This document shows positions 28,252 through 37,720 of a DNA stretch of 64,000 nt, piece by piece (positions within the stretch are counted from its first letter, which is position 1; every line of letters starts with the position of its first letter). Below the pieces are notes generated by a model that was not told the DNA's origin, ran no database searches, and saw only the letters and a program-made list of their open reading frames with translations. The DNA is from Holdemania sp. Marseille-P2844 (lineage in GTDB: Bacteria; Bacillota_I; Bacilli_A; Erysipelotrichales; Erysipelotrichaceae). The stretch spans positions 265,667-329,666 of the forward strand of contig NZ_LT635452.1 of NCBI RefSeq assembly GCF_900120005.1, given 5' to 3'. Position numbers and translations under genes: made by a program.

Positions 28252-30159
28252 TCATCGCCGCCACGCTTCCTTCAGACAGTCCATCAGACAACTGAAGGTG
28301 CGGTGCGCAACCGTTTTTTCGACCAGCTCGATTTCGGAAAGATAATTGGTAATCGTGCGGTAAAATGCTTCCGCATCAGGATCCTGTTCAGCCAGCGAGA
28401 TCAGAAAGACAACCTGAACGTCGTGATGTCCCCAGAAGACAGGCTGTTCCAGGATTGCCGCCATCACAAACTTGCCGTTGCCCAGAATCTGACTGGGATG
28501 CGGAATCGCCACGCGATTGCCAAAGTCGGTTTGTCCCATTTCTTCCCGCTGCATGACCAGTTCGAAAAAATTATCTGGTACGGACCGATAACGATTGACC
28601 GCCTGACAGATCGCCGTCAGCGCCTGTTCTTTGGTCTGCGCTTTCACGCAGGGCAGAAACAGCCGGCTGTCAAAATAACGATAGAGGAAACGATCGTCGC
28701 TCTTTTCAAAGATTTTCTGGCAGCTGTTGATTTCCTTATCGCTTAACAGCAGAGAAACTTCGTAGACCGGTACCGGCAGGGAAATATTGAGCGGCACAGT
28801 CGTGAAAACAAAGTCGATCTGCAAGCCTTTGAAATCCAGCTCTTCCAGATCGAAGACCGTGGCTTCGACGATCCGGTTGATGTACTTGCCGAAGGCTCGT
28901 TTATAATTGTAAAGAAACAGCTGCGAGGTCCCCCGCCCGGACACGCACACAACCACGATGTTATAGCGGCGTGAGGGCCGGTCGCGCTGTTCCATCGCCA
29001 AAGCGAACAGCACGGCCAGATAGGCGATTTCATCCTCCGGCATCGCTTTGCCATAATGGCTCGACAGCACAGAGCAGGCGCAGACCGCAACGGTATAGGC
29101 GAACGCGTATTGCCGCTGGATTTGAGCGAGGATCGGATTTTTCAGCGGGATGTTGTAGCGCATGCGGATATCCAGCGGCACCATGTGCTGGTTGAGGGAA
29201 ACGCGCAGTTCCAGATTATCGCGGAAATCAAGAAGCATGCCTTCGTAAACGGCGTTGAGCATCTTTAAGACAAGTTCGTCGATCTGTGCGCTGATGACGA
29301 GATTGCTTCCGTATTTCCCCTGTGAATCCGAGCTGGCTTTGCCGCTGATATGCAGCGCGATATACAGCTGTTCGTCTTCCGAATACGTCACGCCCAGCTG
29401 CTTTCGGATCGCCTCGCACACCGCTTTCGCCGTCTGCAGAATTTGTTCGCCGACTAACTGACGCATTTCTGAGCGCGCGCTGTTGGAGTAGATCATTGGC
29501 TGATGACTGCGGATCCGTTGATTGGCAATGACCAGGTGGACGATCAAATTCTCAAAGGAAGTTTCCGAGATTCGGATGTGATGGACGCGGAAGACTGCGC
29601 TGAGAATTTCAAAGAGGATCTGGCCGTCTGCTTTCTGGGGCGGGCTTGTGAAGCTCATGTTGTTTTTATACAGGCAGTTGGCGATGCACAGCCGGCGGTT
29701 GAACTCGCTGCCTTCAACACGGATTCCATAATTCGGACGGCGGCTGATCGTCAGATGATACAGATTCAGAATTGCTTCCACCTGTTTCAGATCGGCGGTG
29801 ACCGTATTGCGCGAAACGTAGATCATCTGGCTCAGTTCCTCCAACTTGACATAGTCCGGATGATATAACAGATACCCTAATAGAAAATCTACCCGTTGGG
29901 CGAAGGTGGAAGGAATGTGCGTTTGCGGCGTTTCCTTCAGCCAGCGATGCAAAGCGTCGTCATTTGTAATCCTGAGCTGATATCCGATGCCGGGTTTGGC
30001 GATCAGCTGCGCGCCGTGTTCATCCAGGACTTCCGCCAGAAGCTTTAACCGCGAGCGCACGGTTTTTTCACTGAGATGCATTGCGGCGGCAAGCTGAGCG
30101 GAAGTGATCGGCTGGTCGGTTTTTAACAACGCGAATAATCGTTTCATTTCCGGTTCCAT
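28252..30159 (-). CDS. PRD-containing PTS-controlled transcriptional activator (LicR/MtlR-like)
   Basis: A 635-residue modular regulator. In order: two N-terminal helix-turn-helix domains (ITSAQLAAAMHLSEKTVRSRLK near residue 20; LEELSQMIYVSRNTVTADLK near 115), two PRD domains, an EIIB-like domain (IVVVCVSGRGTSQLFLYNYK) and a C-terminal EIIA of the fructose/mannitol type with its active His in VAIPHPS. Such proteins sense PTS flux through phosphorylation and activate the adjacent PTS operon. The ATG at 30159 lies 8 nt after a GGGGG; an ATG 12 codons earlier has no such site. Confidence 0.9.
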   Translation of the reverse strand: MEPEMKRLFALLKTDQPITSAQLAAAMHLSEKTVRSRLKLLAEVLDEHGAQLIAKPGIGYQLRITNDDALHRWLKETPQTHIPSTFAQRVDFLLGYLLYHPDYVKLEELSQMIYVSRNTVTADLKQVEAILNLYHLTISRRPNYGIRVEGSEFNRRLCIANCLYKNNMSFTSPPQKADGQILFEILSAVFRVHHIRISETSFENLIVHLVIANQRIRSHQPMIYSNSARSEMRQLVGEQILQTAKAVCEAIRKQLGVTYSEDEQLYIALHISGKASSDSQGKYGSNLVISAQIDELVLKMLNAVYEGMLLDFRDNLELRVSLNQHMVPLDIRMRYNIPLKNPILAQIQRQYAFAYTVAVCACSVLSSHYGKAMPEDEIAYLAVLFALAMEQRDRPSRRYNIVVVCVSGRGTSQLFLYNYKRAFGKYINRIVEATVFDLEELDFKGLQIDFVFTTVPLNISLPVPVYEVSLLLSDKEINSCQKIFEKSDDRFLYRYFDSRLFLPCVKAQTKEQALTAICQAVNRYRSVPDNFFELVMQREEMGQTDFGNRVAIPHPSQILGNGKFVMAAILEQPVFWGHHDVQVVFLISLAEQDPDAEAFYRTITNYLSEIELVEKTVAHRTFSCLMDCLKEAWRR

Positions 30160-30415
30160 GGAACTGTCCCCCTTTTCGTGATGCTGAACTTTCAATTTTA
30201 AAATAACATTTTTTTAAAGAAAACTCCAACCAAGATAAACGGAAAACAGCTCCGGTAAAAACTGTGCGGCGCTTAAGAAAGATGATTGGAAAATCGGGTG
30301 AATTCACTTCAATTCAGAGAATGTAACCGGGTGACCGGTGTATAAATTGAACAGGATCATTGATCCGAGAATCAAAAAAGCAATGCCCATTCACGCTTGC
30401 AAAAAAAAACGGCAT

Positions 30416-30450
30416 AAAGAAAAACAGCCGGATCGGCAGGCTGTTTCTTT
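30416..30450. terminator. Bidirectional hairpin terminator
   Basis: AAAGAAAAACAGCC / GGCTGTTTCTTT, near-perfect, U-rich on either strand. On the minus strand it lies downstream of the membrane protein gene at 30525-30842. The rest of 30160-30524 shows no gene. Confidence 0.7.
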
Positions 30451-30524
30451 GCGCATTGATTATTTTTTATGCTGTGGCTTGCCAGGTATGAAAAAGAGAG
30501 CAGCGAATAAATACTGAATTGAGC

Positions 30525-30842
30525 TTAATGGAAAAACTGGTAAGCGATCACCAGATTGATTGCCAGCGGCAACGCTGCGAAAAGGTATGGAAGGAAAGGA
30601 ACGGAGACAAAATCATTCTGTTGCATTCTTTCATGAGACCGCCGCGTAAGCTGATAGGCAGAGCCTTGAAGAAAATCCATCGAAATGTGGCTTGCCCCGG
30701 CATAGGCAAAAACGATCAATGCCAATCCGATCAGCCAGAGCATGTCCCACCGTTTATGAAATCCCCATAATAAGACAATCTGGACAAGCAGGCAAAGGAT
30801 GAAATAAAGTCCGCCGAGCAGCAGGATTTGTTTTCGTTTCAT
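30525..30842 (-). CDS. Small membrane protein of unknown function
   Basis: A 105-residue protein with three likely membrane helices (residues 6-26, 35-52, 84-102) and a polar middle region (QLTRRSHERMQQNDF). AAAAGAGGGGTTATC gives a good ribosome site. It is a single-gene unit closed by the hairpin at 30416-30450. No family recognised. Confidence 0.7.
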   Translation of the reverse strand: MKRKQILLLGGLYFILCLLVQIVLLWGFHKRWDMLWLIGLALIVFAYAGASHISMDFLQGSAYQLTRRSHERMQQNDFVSVPFLPYLFAALPLAINLVIAYQFFH

Positions 30843-31117
30843 GATAACCCCTCTTTTCTGAATGTGCTCTTAATTTTCTTCTTTTCCATAGTAATGAAAC
30901 TTTTGACAGACACTTCTTCTTAATCTTATTATAACGTCATTACCGGTTTTAAGCTAACTTTTCTTTTCTGTTTTCCAATTCGTTTTTCTCTGTCCGGCAT
31001 GTCGGATGAAGTTGATAAAGAACAAGATCCAAGCTAAAATAAAGAAGGATATAATGGAAACAAGTCCGAATTGAAATGTTAGGCAGAATTAAAATAAAAT
31101 CGGGGAAATCATCAGAA

Positions 31118-31423
31118 ATGATCGAAGAGCCTGTTCAAAAACAGATTGGCAGGGGAGAAATGGCGGCAGAACTGCTTGCGTCGCAGAGAATAAAACAGGG
31201 GGAAAGGCTGCCCAATCCGATCTGATCCGCCGCGGATATCGAGTCCTTGCAGCCAAAGCAGTGAATCGAAACGGCGCAGATAGGAGAATTATGGAATTCC
31301 AGACTATAACGGGAAGCTAAAGGCTTTCTGGAGATTAATGAGACAGCGGTTGAAATTCAAACAGAGAAAACGCTCGCAGAAGATGAAGATGACAGGGGAG
31401 AAGTTCCTGATTTTGGAGTATAA
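31118..31423 (+). pseudogene. Decayed GntR (YtrA-type) regulator remnant
   Basis: One frame reads as a 101-codon protein interrupted by three in-frame stops (31223-31225, 31262-31264, 31307-31309) without a frameshift. The text resembles the winged helix of short GntR proteins: EEPVQKQIGRGEMAAELLAS, RIKQGERLPNP, then SAADIESLQP, QIGELWNSR and REAKGFLEIN, in the right order and spacing to match ...LPSxRxLAxxLxxxPNTV...GKGFxV. The tail is acidic. The family call is mine by eye and the match is partial. The flanks (30843-31117, 31424-31599) hold no other gene I can support. Confidence 0.45.
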
Positions 31424-31599
31424 TCCCCTTCTTTGTCTAAGCGGTCTCCATTTGATTCAGGCGAACGCCGATTTAAAACACTGGATGTCTGAACAGGACG
31501 TGTACAATTTTCGGGGCGGTTTTCGGATAGGCGACGACCGTTACTTATAAATGGGAGTACATGGGGAAAAAGGATACGAAGAAAGAGGGGCTTAAGATT

Positions 31600-32619
31600 A
31601 TGAATTCTGCTCGAAAAAGAATCGCATGGCTGACCACCGGCGGTACGATTGCCTGCGCCCAACAGGAGGAAGGGCTGACGCCGCAGCTGGACGCCGGGGG
31701 ATTACGCCGGTTATTAGGCACATTGATCGATCAATATGAAATCAGAACGTGGGATTTATTCACGCTGGACAGCTCCAATATTCAGCCGGAAGAATGGCAG
31801 CGGATTGCGGAAAAAGTGGCTGAGCTGATTGAAGAGGGCTGGGCCGAGGGCGTGATTTTGACCCATGGCACCGATACGATGGCCTATACCGCTTCCGCCT
31901 TGAGCTTCATGTTGGAAAATGTTACGCTGCCGGTTGTGCTGACGGGTTCTCAGCTGCCTCTGGCAGACCCCTTAAGCGATGGTCTGGAGAATATCCGGAC
32001 GGCGCTGGCGATGGCGGCGAGCGGTCATGCCGGAGTTTTCGTGGCGTTTAACCGGCAGATTTTATTAGGGACCCGCGCGGTGAAAGTCCGTACGACCAAT
32101 TTCCAGGCGTTTGAAAGTGTCAACGTCAAACCGGTCGGCTGGATTGACAGCCGGGGATTGAATATCCGGGCCGGGTTGCTTCCGCATATCGACGGTCCGT
32201 TTCAGCTGCGCAGCCAGCTGTGCAAGGAAGTCGTGCTGATCAAGCTGATCCCGGGCATGAATCCGAAGCTGTTCGACGCGTTGATCCAGATGGCCTGCCG
32301 CGGCGTGGTGATCGAAGCCTTCGGCATCGGCGGGCTGTCGTTTATCCGGCGGGATCTGACGGCGAAGCTGCAGGAGATGACCCAGGCCGGCATCACGGTC
32401 GTTGTGTGCAGCCAGTGTCTGTATGAACAAAGTGATTTCAGCGTCTATGAGGTCGGGCAGAAGGCGCTGCGCTACGGCGTGCTGGAAGGCAAGGATATGA
32501 CCAGCGAGGCGGCGGTCACCAAGCTGATGTGGGTGTTGGGACAAAGCGAGGATCCGCAGATGATCCGGCGTTTGTTTGAAACCAACCGGATTCATGAACG
32601 CAACGAGAGTTTCGATTGA
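31600..32619 (+). CDS. ansA: Type I L-asparaginase
   Basis: A 339-residue cytoplasmic-type asparaginase that hydrolyses asparagine to aspartate and ammonia. Both catalytic threonine motifs are present: WLTTGGTIACAQ near residue 12 and ILTHGTDTMAYTASALSFM near residue 85, as is the Lys-bearing segment of the site. No signal peptide. The ATG at 31600 is preferred (GAGGGG 9 nt upstream) over an in-frame ATG at 31561. It is followed 147 nt later by add. Confidence 0.93.
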   Translation: MNSARKRIAWLTTGGTIACAQQEEGLTPQLDAGGLRRLLGTLIDQYEIRTWDLFTLDSSNIQPEEWQRIAEKVAELIEEGWAEGVILTHGTDTMAYTASALSFMLENVTLPVVLTGSQLPLADPLSDGLENIRTALAMAASGHAGVFVAFNRQILLGTRAVKVRTTNFQAFESVNVKPVGWIDSRGLNIRAGLLPHIDGPFQLRSQLCKEVVLIKLIPGMNPKLFDALIQMACRGVVIEAFGIGGLSFIRRDLTAKLQEMTQAGITVVVCSQCLYEQSDFSVYEVGQKALRYGVLEGKDMTSEAAVTKLMWVLGQSEDPQMIRRLFETNRIHERNESFD

Positions 32620-32766
32620 CAAAGCCGGTTAAACGGCGTAACCTTAATTTCAATAAAAGCAGGTTTATCCTGTTCAGGCAGAAGCCATCCGCTTTAAGGA
32701 TGAATGCGGCATCGGGATAAACAGAGGTAAACAAACAATAAAGAGAAACAGAATGGGGGTTTTACC

Positions 32767-33780
32767 ATGGAATATTCATTCCCGAAGATTGATTTACACG
32801 TCCATTTAGACGGCTCGCTGCCGTTAAAGCTGGCCTATGCCTTAGCTCAGGACCGCCAGCTGATCACCCCGGACTGCACGCTGGAACAATTCCGTGAGCG
32901 GATTGTCGTCGGCCGCGACAACGGCAGTCTGAACGAGTTTCTGGCACGCTTTGAGCTGCCGATCGCGATTCTGCAGGATGAAGAAGCGTTGGTGCTCTGT
33001 ACCCGTGAGCTGATCAAGACGCTGGCTCTGCAGGGGTTGGCATATGTGGAATTGCGATTTGCACCGCAGTTTCATACGCAGAAGGGATTGACGCAGCATC
33101 AGGCGGTCAAAGCAGTGATCAAGGGCATGCGGATCGCAATGTGCGAGCATCCGCAGATCAAGGCCGGTTTGATTTTGTGCATGATGACGCTGGGCGAACC
33201 ATCGCTCAATCATGAAGCCAATCTGGAAACGATCCGGACGGCTCGGGACTTTAAGGGTAAGGGCGTCGTCGCGGTGGATCTGGCTGGTGCGGAAGGCATC
33301 ACGCCGATGGAAGGCTACCGCGATTGTTTTGAACTGGCGAAGGAATATGGCATTCCGTTTACGATCCATGCCGGAGAAAGCGGTCCGGCCGCTTCAGTCA
33401 AGGCGGCGCTGGACCTGGGGGCCAGTCGGATCGGGCATGGCGGTCATTGTCTGGAGGACAGCGCAGTAATGCAGGAAGTGATCGACAAGAAAATTCCGCT
33501 GGAAATGTGCCTGACGAGCAACGTGCAGTGCCGCAATCAGCTTTCCTACAGCGATCATGCGCTGAAGCCGTTGATGGAACACGGCGCGGTTGTGACGCTG
33601 AACACCGATAACATGACGATCAGCGATACGACGCTGGATCAGGAATATGATAAAGCGGTGCGGTATCTGGGGCTGACCCGGGAGGATCTGATTCATCTGA
33701 ATCTCAACAGCGTGCGCGCGGCGTTTGCGGATAAAGAGCTGAAGCAGCAGCTGACGCGCCAGCTGATGGAATGTCTGTAA
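32767..33780 (+). CDS. add: Adenosine deaminase
   Basis: A 337-residue zinc amidohydrolase converting adenosine to inosine. Zinc ligands and catalytic residues appear in order: HVHLDGS near residue 11, the HAGES motif (catalytic Glu) near residue 200, the following RIGHGGHCL, and TLNTDN with the final Asp ligand. The segment after it reads NMTISDTTLDQEY rather than the usual DPxxF, still consistent with the ADA branch over adenine deaminase. Preceded by ATGGGGGTTTTACC. Confidence 0.92.
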   Translation: MEYSFPKIDLHVHLDGSLPLKLAYALAQDRQLITPDCTLEQFRERIVVGRDNGSLNEFLARFELPIAILQDEEALVLCTRELIKTLALQGLAYVELRFAPQFHTQKGLTQHQAVKAVIKGMRIAMCEHPQIKAGLILCMMTLGEPSLNHEANLETIRTARDFKGKGVVAVDLAGAEGITPMEGYRDCFELAKEYGIPFTIHAGESGPAASVKAALDLGASRIGHGGHCLEDSAVMQEVIDKKIPLEMCLTSNVQCRNQLSYSDHALKPLMEHGAVVTLNTDNMTISDTTLDQEYDKAVRYLGLTREDLIHLNLNSVRAAFADKELKQQLTRQLMECL

Positions 33781-33802
33781 GCGGAGAACAAATATAAATA
33801 AG

Positions 33803-33857
33803 AAACCAGGAAACAGCCGTCGGGGTTTGGGATATCAAGCGGTGTTCCTGGTTTTTC
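33803..33857 (+). terminator. Terminator of add
   Basis: AAACCAGGAA / TTCCTGGTTT stem with a long loop, followed by TTTC. It lies 22 nt after the stop. Confidence 0.7.
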
Positions 33858-33930
33858 TTCGGTTTGTTATCTGACGTTGGCTGTGATTGTGGACTTTGGA
33901 ACATCTTTCAGACTCTTAAAATGGGATGAT

Positions 33931-33986
33931 TTGACAGACTTCGCGGATCGTTCTATAATTAGGAAGCTAACTATTAGGTGCCTAAT
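33931..33986 (+). promoter_or_regulatory. Consensus promoter and MarR operator of the MarR-MATE operon
   Basis: TTGACA (33931-33936), 17-bp spacer and TATAAT (33954-33959): a perfect sigma-A promoter. ATTAGG-TG-CCTAAT (33973-33986) is an inverted repeat just downstream of the start site, and a further ATTAGG half-site overlaps the -10 edge (33958-33963). This is the expected arrangement for autorepression by the MarR protein. Confidence 0.8.
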
Positions 33987-34002
33987 GAAAGGGGTTGGAC
34001 TT

Positions 34003-34449
34003 ATGAATAAACCTTTTTGTATTTTATTTTCCCGGGCTTACCGCGCGCAGACGGCGCAGATTCGCCCGCGCATGGCCGACCAGGGCATATCAATGGGACA
34101 ACCGAAAATCCTGCATCTGTTAACGCGCGGCTCGCAAACGCAGGTGGAACTGGCGCGGGCCTGCGATATCGAACCGGCGACAGTGTCTAAAATTCTGGAT
34201 TTGATGGAACAGGCCGGGATGATCGAAAGGGTGCGCAGCGACAAGGACCGCCGCAGCATTCAGGTGCAGATCACGCAGTTCGGCGCACAGCAGCATGCCA
34301 GAATGAGCGAAATTCACGCGGAAGTCGAAGCGCTGGCCCTGAAAGGTTTCAGCGTGGAGGAACGCGAGCAGTTTATCGGCTACATCCAGCGGATGACGGA
34401 TAATCTGCGCGGTGAGAAAACGACGCCGGAAGGGGAAAATCGGGCATGA
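34003..34449 (+). CDS. MarR-family transcriptional repressor
   Basis: A 148-residue winged-helix regulator: GQPKILHLLTRGSQTQVELARACDIEPATVSKILDLMEQAGMIERVRSDKD is the MarR DNA-binding core with the DKDRRSIQVQIT wing. AAAGGGGTTGGACTT precedes the ATG at 34003. It overlaps the following MATE transporter gene by 4 nt, so it most likely represses its own efflux operon and releases it on binding a toxic ligand. Confidence 0.92.
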   Translation: MNKPFCILFSRAYRAQTAQIRPRMADQGISMGQPKILHLLTRGSQTQVELARACDIEPATVSKILDLMEQAGMIERVRSDKDRRSIQVQITQFGAQQHARMSEIHAEVEALALKGFSVEEREQFIGYIQRMTDNLRGEKTTPEGENRA

Positions 34450-35819
34450 GCGGTCAGGCGACGTTGAGTCAGGTCGAGAAAATGACAACACAGCCGATCC
34501 CGAAGCTGATTACAACGTTGGCGGTGCCGACGATTATCAGTATGTTGATCACCTCGATTTACAACATGGCGGATACGTTTTTCGTCTCCCGGCTGGGTAC
34601 CAGCGCGACCGGTGCAGTGGGGATCGTCTTTTCCCTGATGGCGATCATTCAGGCAGTCGGCTTCACGCTGGGCATCGGCTCAGGCAGTCTGATCTCCCGT
34701 TTATTGGGAGCACGGGAACATGAGGAAGCGGAGAAGATTGCGAGCACCGGTTTTTTTGCGGCGATCGCATTCGGACTGGCACTGACGGTGTTTGGTCTGA
34801 TTTTCATCGATCCGCTCATGGCGTCGTTGGGTGCGACGAAGACGATCCTGCCGTATGCCCGCGATTATGCCAAATACATCCTGCTGGGTGCAGCGATCAT
34901 GTCGTCCTCTTTTGTGCTGAACAATGTGCTGCGTTCAGAAGGTAAAGCGACACTGGCGATGGTCGGCATTACGGCTGGCGGTTTGTTGAATATTGTGCTG
35001 GATCCGATTTTTATCTTTACCTTCCATTTGGGGATTGCCGGGGCGGCGATCGCGACGATTCTCAGTCAGATCATCAGTTTTCTGATTCTGCTGGGTTGTT
35101 TTCTGACGCATAAGAGTCTGCTTCATCTCAGCTTTCGAAATATCTCATGGAAGTGGAAAGACCTGTCGGCGATCATCAAAACGGGTCTTCCGTCTTTTTT
35201 CCGGCAGGGCTTGGCGAGCATTGCGACGGTGATGCTGAACGTCAACGCGGCGGTTTATGGGGACGCGGCCGTGGCGGCGATGTCGGTTGTCGGTAAGGTG
35301 TTCATGTTAATCCTGTCCGTTTTGATCGGCTTTGGTCAGGGCTATCAGCCGGTTGTCGGTTTCAATTACGGCGCGGGCTGCTACAAGCGGGTGAAGCAGT
35401 CGTTTACGTTTACCACGATCGTCAGCTTTGTGATGATGGGCATTCTGGCGGTTGCCGGCTTCATATTTGCGCCGCAGGTGATCCAGCTGTTTACCAAGGC
35501 TGACGCTCAGGTGCTGGAAATCGGGACGTATGCAATGCGGGCGCAGTGTCTGGCGTTGTTTATCCAGCCGCTGGGCGTCATTGCCAACATGACGTTCCAG
35601 TCGATCGGCAAGCCGGCGGAGGCGACGTTTTTGTCCGCCTGCCGTCAGGGTGTATTCTTTCTGCCGCTGATCCTCATTTTGCCTCAGCTGTGGCAGCTGC
35701 GCGGCGTTGAATTGACGCAGCCGTTGGCCGACGTGCTGACGTTTGTCGTCTGTTTTCCGTTTTTGTTCAAATTTTTTAACGATCTGAACCAGAAGATCGT
35801 AAAGCAGGAAGGCGAATAA
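34446..35819 (+). CDS. MATE-family multidrug/Na+ efflux transporter
   Basis: A 457-residue protein with about twelve membrane helices and two MatE repeats. PIPKLITTLAVPTIISMLITSIYNMADTFFVSRLG is the typical N-terminal repeat start, and FFRQGLASIATVMLN begins the second. It exports drugs or metabolites by ion antiport. ATGA overlap with the MarR gene. Substrate unknown. Confidence 0.93.
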   Translation: MSGQATLSQVEKMTTQPIPKLITTLAVPTIISMLITSIYNMADTFFVSRLGTSATGAVGIVFSLMAIIQAVGFTLGIGSGSLISRLLGAREHEEAEKIASTGFFAAIAFGLALTVFGLIFIDPLMASLGATKTILPYARDYAKYILLGAAIMSSSFVLNNVLRSEGKATLAMVGITAGGLLNIVLDPIFIFTFHLGIAGAAIATILSQIISFLILLGCFLTHKSLLHLSFRNISWKWKDLSAIIKTGLPSFFRQGLASIATVMLNVNAAVYGDAAVAAMSVVGKVFMLILSVLIGFGQGYQPVVGFNYGAGCYKRVKQSFTFTTIVSFVMMGILAVAGFIFAPQVIQLFTKADAQVLEIGTYAMRAQCLALFIQPLGVIANMTFQSIGKPAEATFLSACRQGVFFLPLILILPQLWQLRGVELTQPLADVLTFVVCFPFLFKFFNDLNQKIVKQEGE

Positions 35820-35933
35820 TTCGCACTCTGGATAGAATATTGAATAAAAAATTGACACTGGTTAAATTGTAAAAGATCAAAGCCTGAAAAGGATACGCAG
35901 TGAGATCAAAGCCGGACCATGACTGAAAACTTC

Positions 35934-35984
35934 GCAACGAACAGTATTGGTATAACATCAGCCGCTGTTCGTTGCTTGTTTTTG
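35934..35984 (+). terminator. Terminator downstream of the MATE gene
   Basis: Perfect 11-bp stem GCAACGAACAG / CTGTTCGTTGC with a 20-nt loop and TTGTTTTTG tail, about 115 nt after the stop. Confidence 0.8.
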
Positions 35985-36364
35985 TGATGAATGACCGCTT
36001 ATAAAAAAGTCAGTTCGCGATCAGAGCTGGGCGTCGTTATACTATTCATTCTAAAATGTGTTTGTTTCTGCCGGGGACGTCAATCTTGTCCTATTGTCTG
36101 CCATTGATGATTTGTTTTTTAAGAGAATGCCGGCTGGCTGGATTTCAATTACGGAGTATAATAGAAGTAAAGGAAAGACTTGTCAGCTTCTTGATTAAAA
36201 TAAGATCGGAGTATATCTTTATCGGGGTGTTCTTGTTTCTCGCTTTGATTCTTTCAGCTTAAGCAAAATATTACGGGCCTGTAAAAGGAATCGTTGGATC
36301 GTTATCTCGCCGGCGTTATTGCCGTGATGATAGAAGCGAATACTGGAAAAGGAGGAGTTCGAGG
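35985..36364 (+). other. Intergenic region with no supported gene
   Basis: A 68-codon frame at 36056-36262 ends in a hydrophobic stretch (YIFIGVFLFLALILSA) but has no ribosome site and no family resemblance, so it is not called. AAAAGGAGGAGTTCGAGG at the end is the ribosome site of the next gene. Confidence 0.4.
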
Positions 36365-36961
36365 ATGACAAACAACAGAATTGTAACAATCAGCCGTCAA
36401 TTCGGCAGCGGAGGACGGACCGTGGGAAAACAGCTGGCAGCCCGGCTGGGGATTCCGTGCTATGATCAGGAACTGATTGAAAAACTGGCGCAGGCCAGTG
36501 GTTTTACGCCGGAGATGGTGGCGAAGCAGCAGGAGGCGTCGCCTTACAGCAGTCACTGGGCATTCGCGTTATCGGAGGGGCAGTTCATGGGGGCTTCAAT
36601 CCAGGATCAGCTGTGGCAGCTGCAGCGAAAGATTATCCTGGAATTGGCAGAAAAGGAATCCTGCGTGATCGTCGGCCGATGTGCGGATGTGATTCTTAAG
36701 GATCATGCGGATTGTCTGACAGCGTTTATCCACGCAAAAAAAGAAAAACGGGCGAAACGGATTGTCGAGGTGTATGGCGAAACGAATGTCGAAATTGAAA
36801 AGCGGATTCGGGATAAGGATAAGCGTCGTGCAGTTTATTATGAGTTTTACACAGGCCAGACCTGGGGACTGGCTGAGAATTTCCATGTTGCGCTGGACAG
36901 CGGCGAGCTTGGCATCGAGCGGTGTGTCGATATTCTGGCGGATTTATATCAGTGTCGTTAA
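36365..36961 (+). CDS. Cytidylate kinase-like family protein
   Basis: A 198-residue P-loop nucleotide kinase-like protein. ISRQFGSGGRTVGKQLAARLGIPCYDQELI is the signature of the AAA/cytidylate kinase-like family found in many anaerobes; the P-loop is GSGGRTVG. CVIVGRCADVIL and the KRRAVYYEFYTGQTWG lid region follow. It differs from housekeeping Cmk, and its substrate is not established. Single gene with its own terminator. Confidence 0.88.
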   Translation: MTNNRIVTISRQFGSGGRTVGKQLAARLGIPCYDQELIEKLAQASGFTPEMVAKQQEASPYSSHWAFALSEGQFMGASIQDQLWQLQRKIILELAEKESCVIVGRCADVILKDHADCLTAFIHAKKEKRAKRIVEVYGETNVEIEKRIRDKDKRRAVYYEFYTGQTWGLAENFHVALDSGELGIERCVDILADLYQCR

Positions 36962-37007
36962 AAAAGATTCCGGACTTGGAGAATATCCAATACCGGAATC
37001 TTTTTTG
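36961..37007 (+). terminator. Terminator of the kinase-like gene
   Basis: AAAAAAGATTCCGG / CCGGAATCTTTTTT stem overlapping the last base of the stop codon, with a 19-nt loop. The following 37008-37297 holds nothing I can support. Confidence 0.88.
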
Positions 37008-37297
37008 CTTTGGACAATGCTTAGATCCGAACTTCGAGGTCGCAAAGTATTTTTTTTGTTCATGCAGGGCATTTTACAGAGTACAGATGCCTCGGATATC
37101 GACGTGTTATAGGATTTCCTATCCAGGAGAATCAGTTTTTCTTCGTACTGGATTGTTAAGTTTGTTTTTTTGATGATTTCTTCCTTCACCTATAAAGGAG
37201 TGAGGGTAAATTTCTGCTTGTTTTGTTGAAATTCTTATGTAATTTAGAACACTATCAAAGACATCTGTTGCCGGATGAGTTTTGGCAGAAAGTTAGG

Positions 37298-37630
37298 TTA
37301 TTCTCCTGCTATCGTGTTATCCGCCGACTGGAATTGTGATTCTGTCATGGCTTGGTTTGGTTTCGAGCGTTCTTCTATTTTTAACTGTTCCAGTTGTTGA
37401 AGACTGATCTTGGTGCAAAGCTGGATGAGCTGATCATTACAATGATTTCTTAGCATTTCCCTTGCGGTTTCTAATCGTTGCTTTTCGATGCCTTGTTCAA
37501 TGCCTTTCTCAATGCCTTCTGCCAAGCCTTCCCGTTTGCCTTCATAGCGCAGCTGCGCCATATCCATCAACCGGCGGTTATGCTCAAACGCCGCATCCCG
37601 CATTGCCGGATCACTGCTCATTCGCTTCAT
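37298..37630 (-). CDS. Stand-alone C-terminal tail of an Rpn-family nuclease (duplicate)
   Basis: A 110-residue protein nearly identical to the C-terminal part of the adjacent Rpn gene (KRMSSDPAMRDAAFEHNRR onward, through LEQL), but with no nuclease domain and a different last 25 residues. The homologous block starts only about 10 nt upstream of an AAGGAGG (37642-37648) that precedes the ATG at 37630 by 11 nt, so the duplicate keeps exactly what is needed for separate translation. It has two fewer 4-residue GIEQ-type repeats than the main gene. It could be a decaying remnant or an independently expressed regulatory tail; a TTG at 37669 is an alternative start. Confidence 0.6.
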   Translation of the reverse strand: MKRMSSDPAMRDAAFEHNRRLMDMAQLRYEGKREGLAEGIEKGIEQGIEKQRLETAREMLRNHCNDQLIQLCTKISLQQLEQLKIEERSKPNQAMTESQFQSADNTIAGE

Positions 37631-37720
37631 TACGCTGTCCGCCTCCTTAAAGATTTCCTGCCCGATCAAGGATTTAGATCATACTACTCATTAAACTTCA
37701 TTTGGATCAGCTTCCTCTTT

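Noticed and set aside
31338..31550. A 70-codon plus-strand frame before ansA
   Set aside because: It lies partly within the GntR pseudogene in another frame, has no ribosome site and resembles nothing; chance frame.
36056..36262. A 68-codon frame with a hydrophobic C-terminus
   Set aside because: No Shine-Dalgarno, no family resemblance; a type I toxin-like peptide was considered but nothing else supports it.
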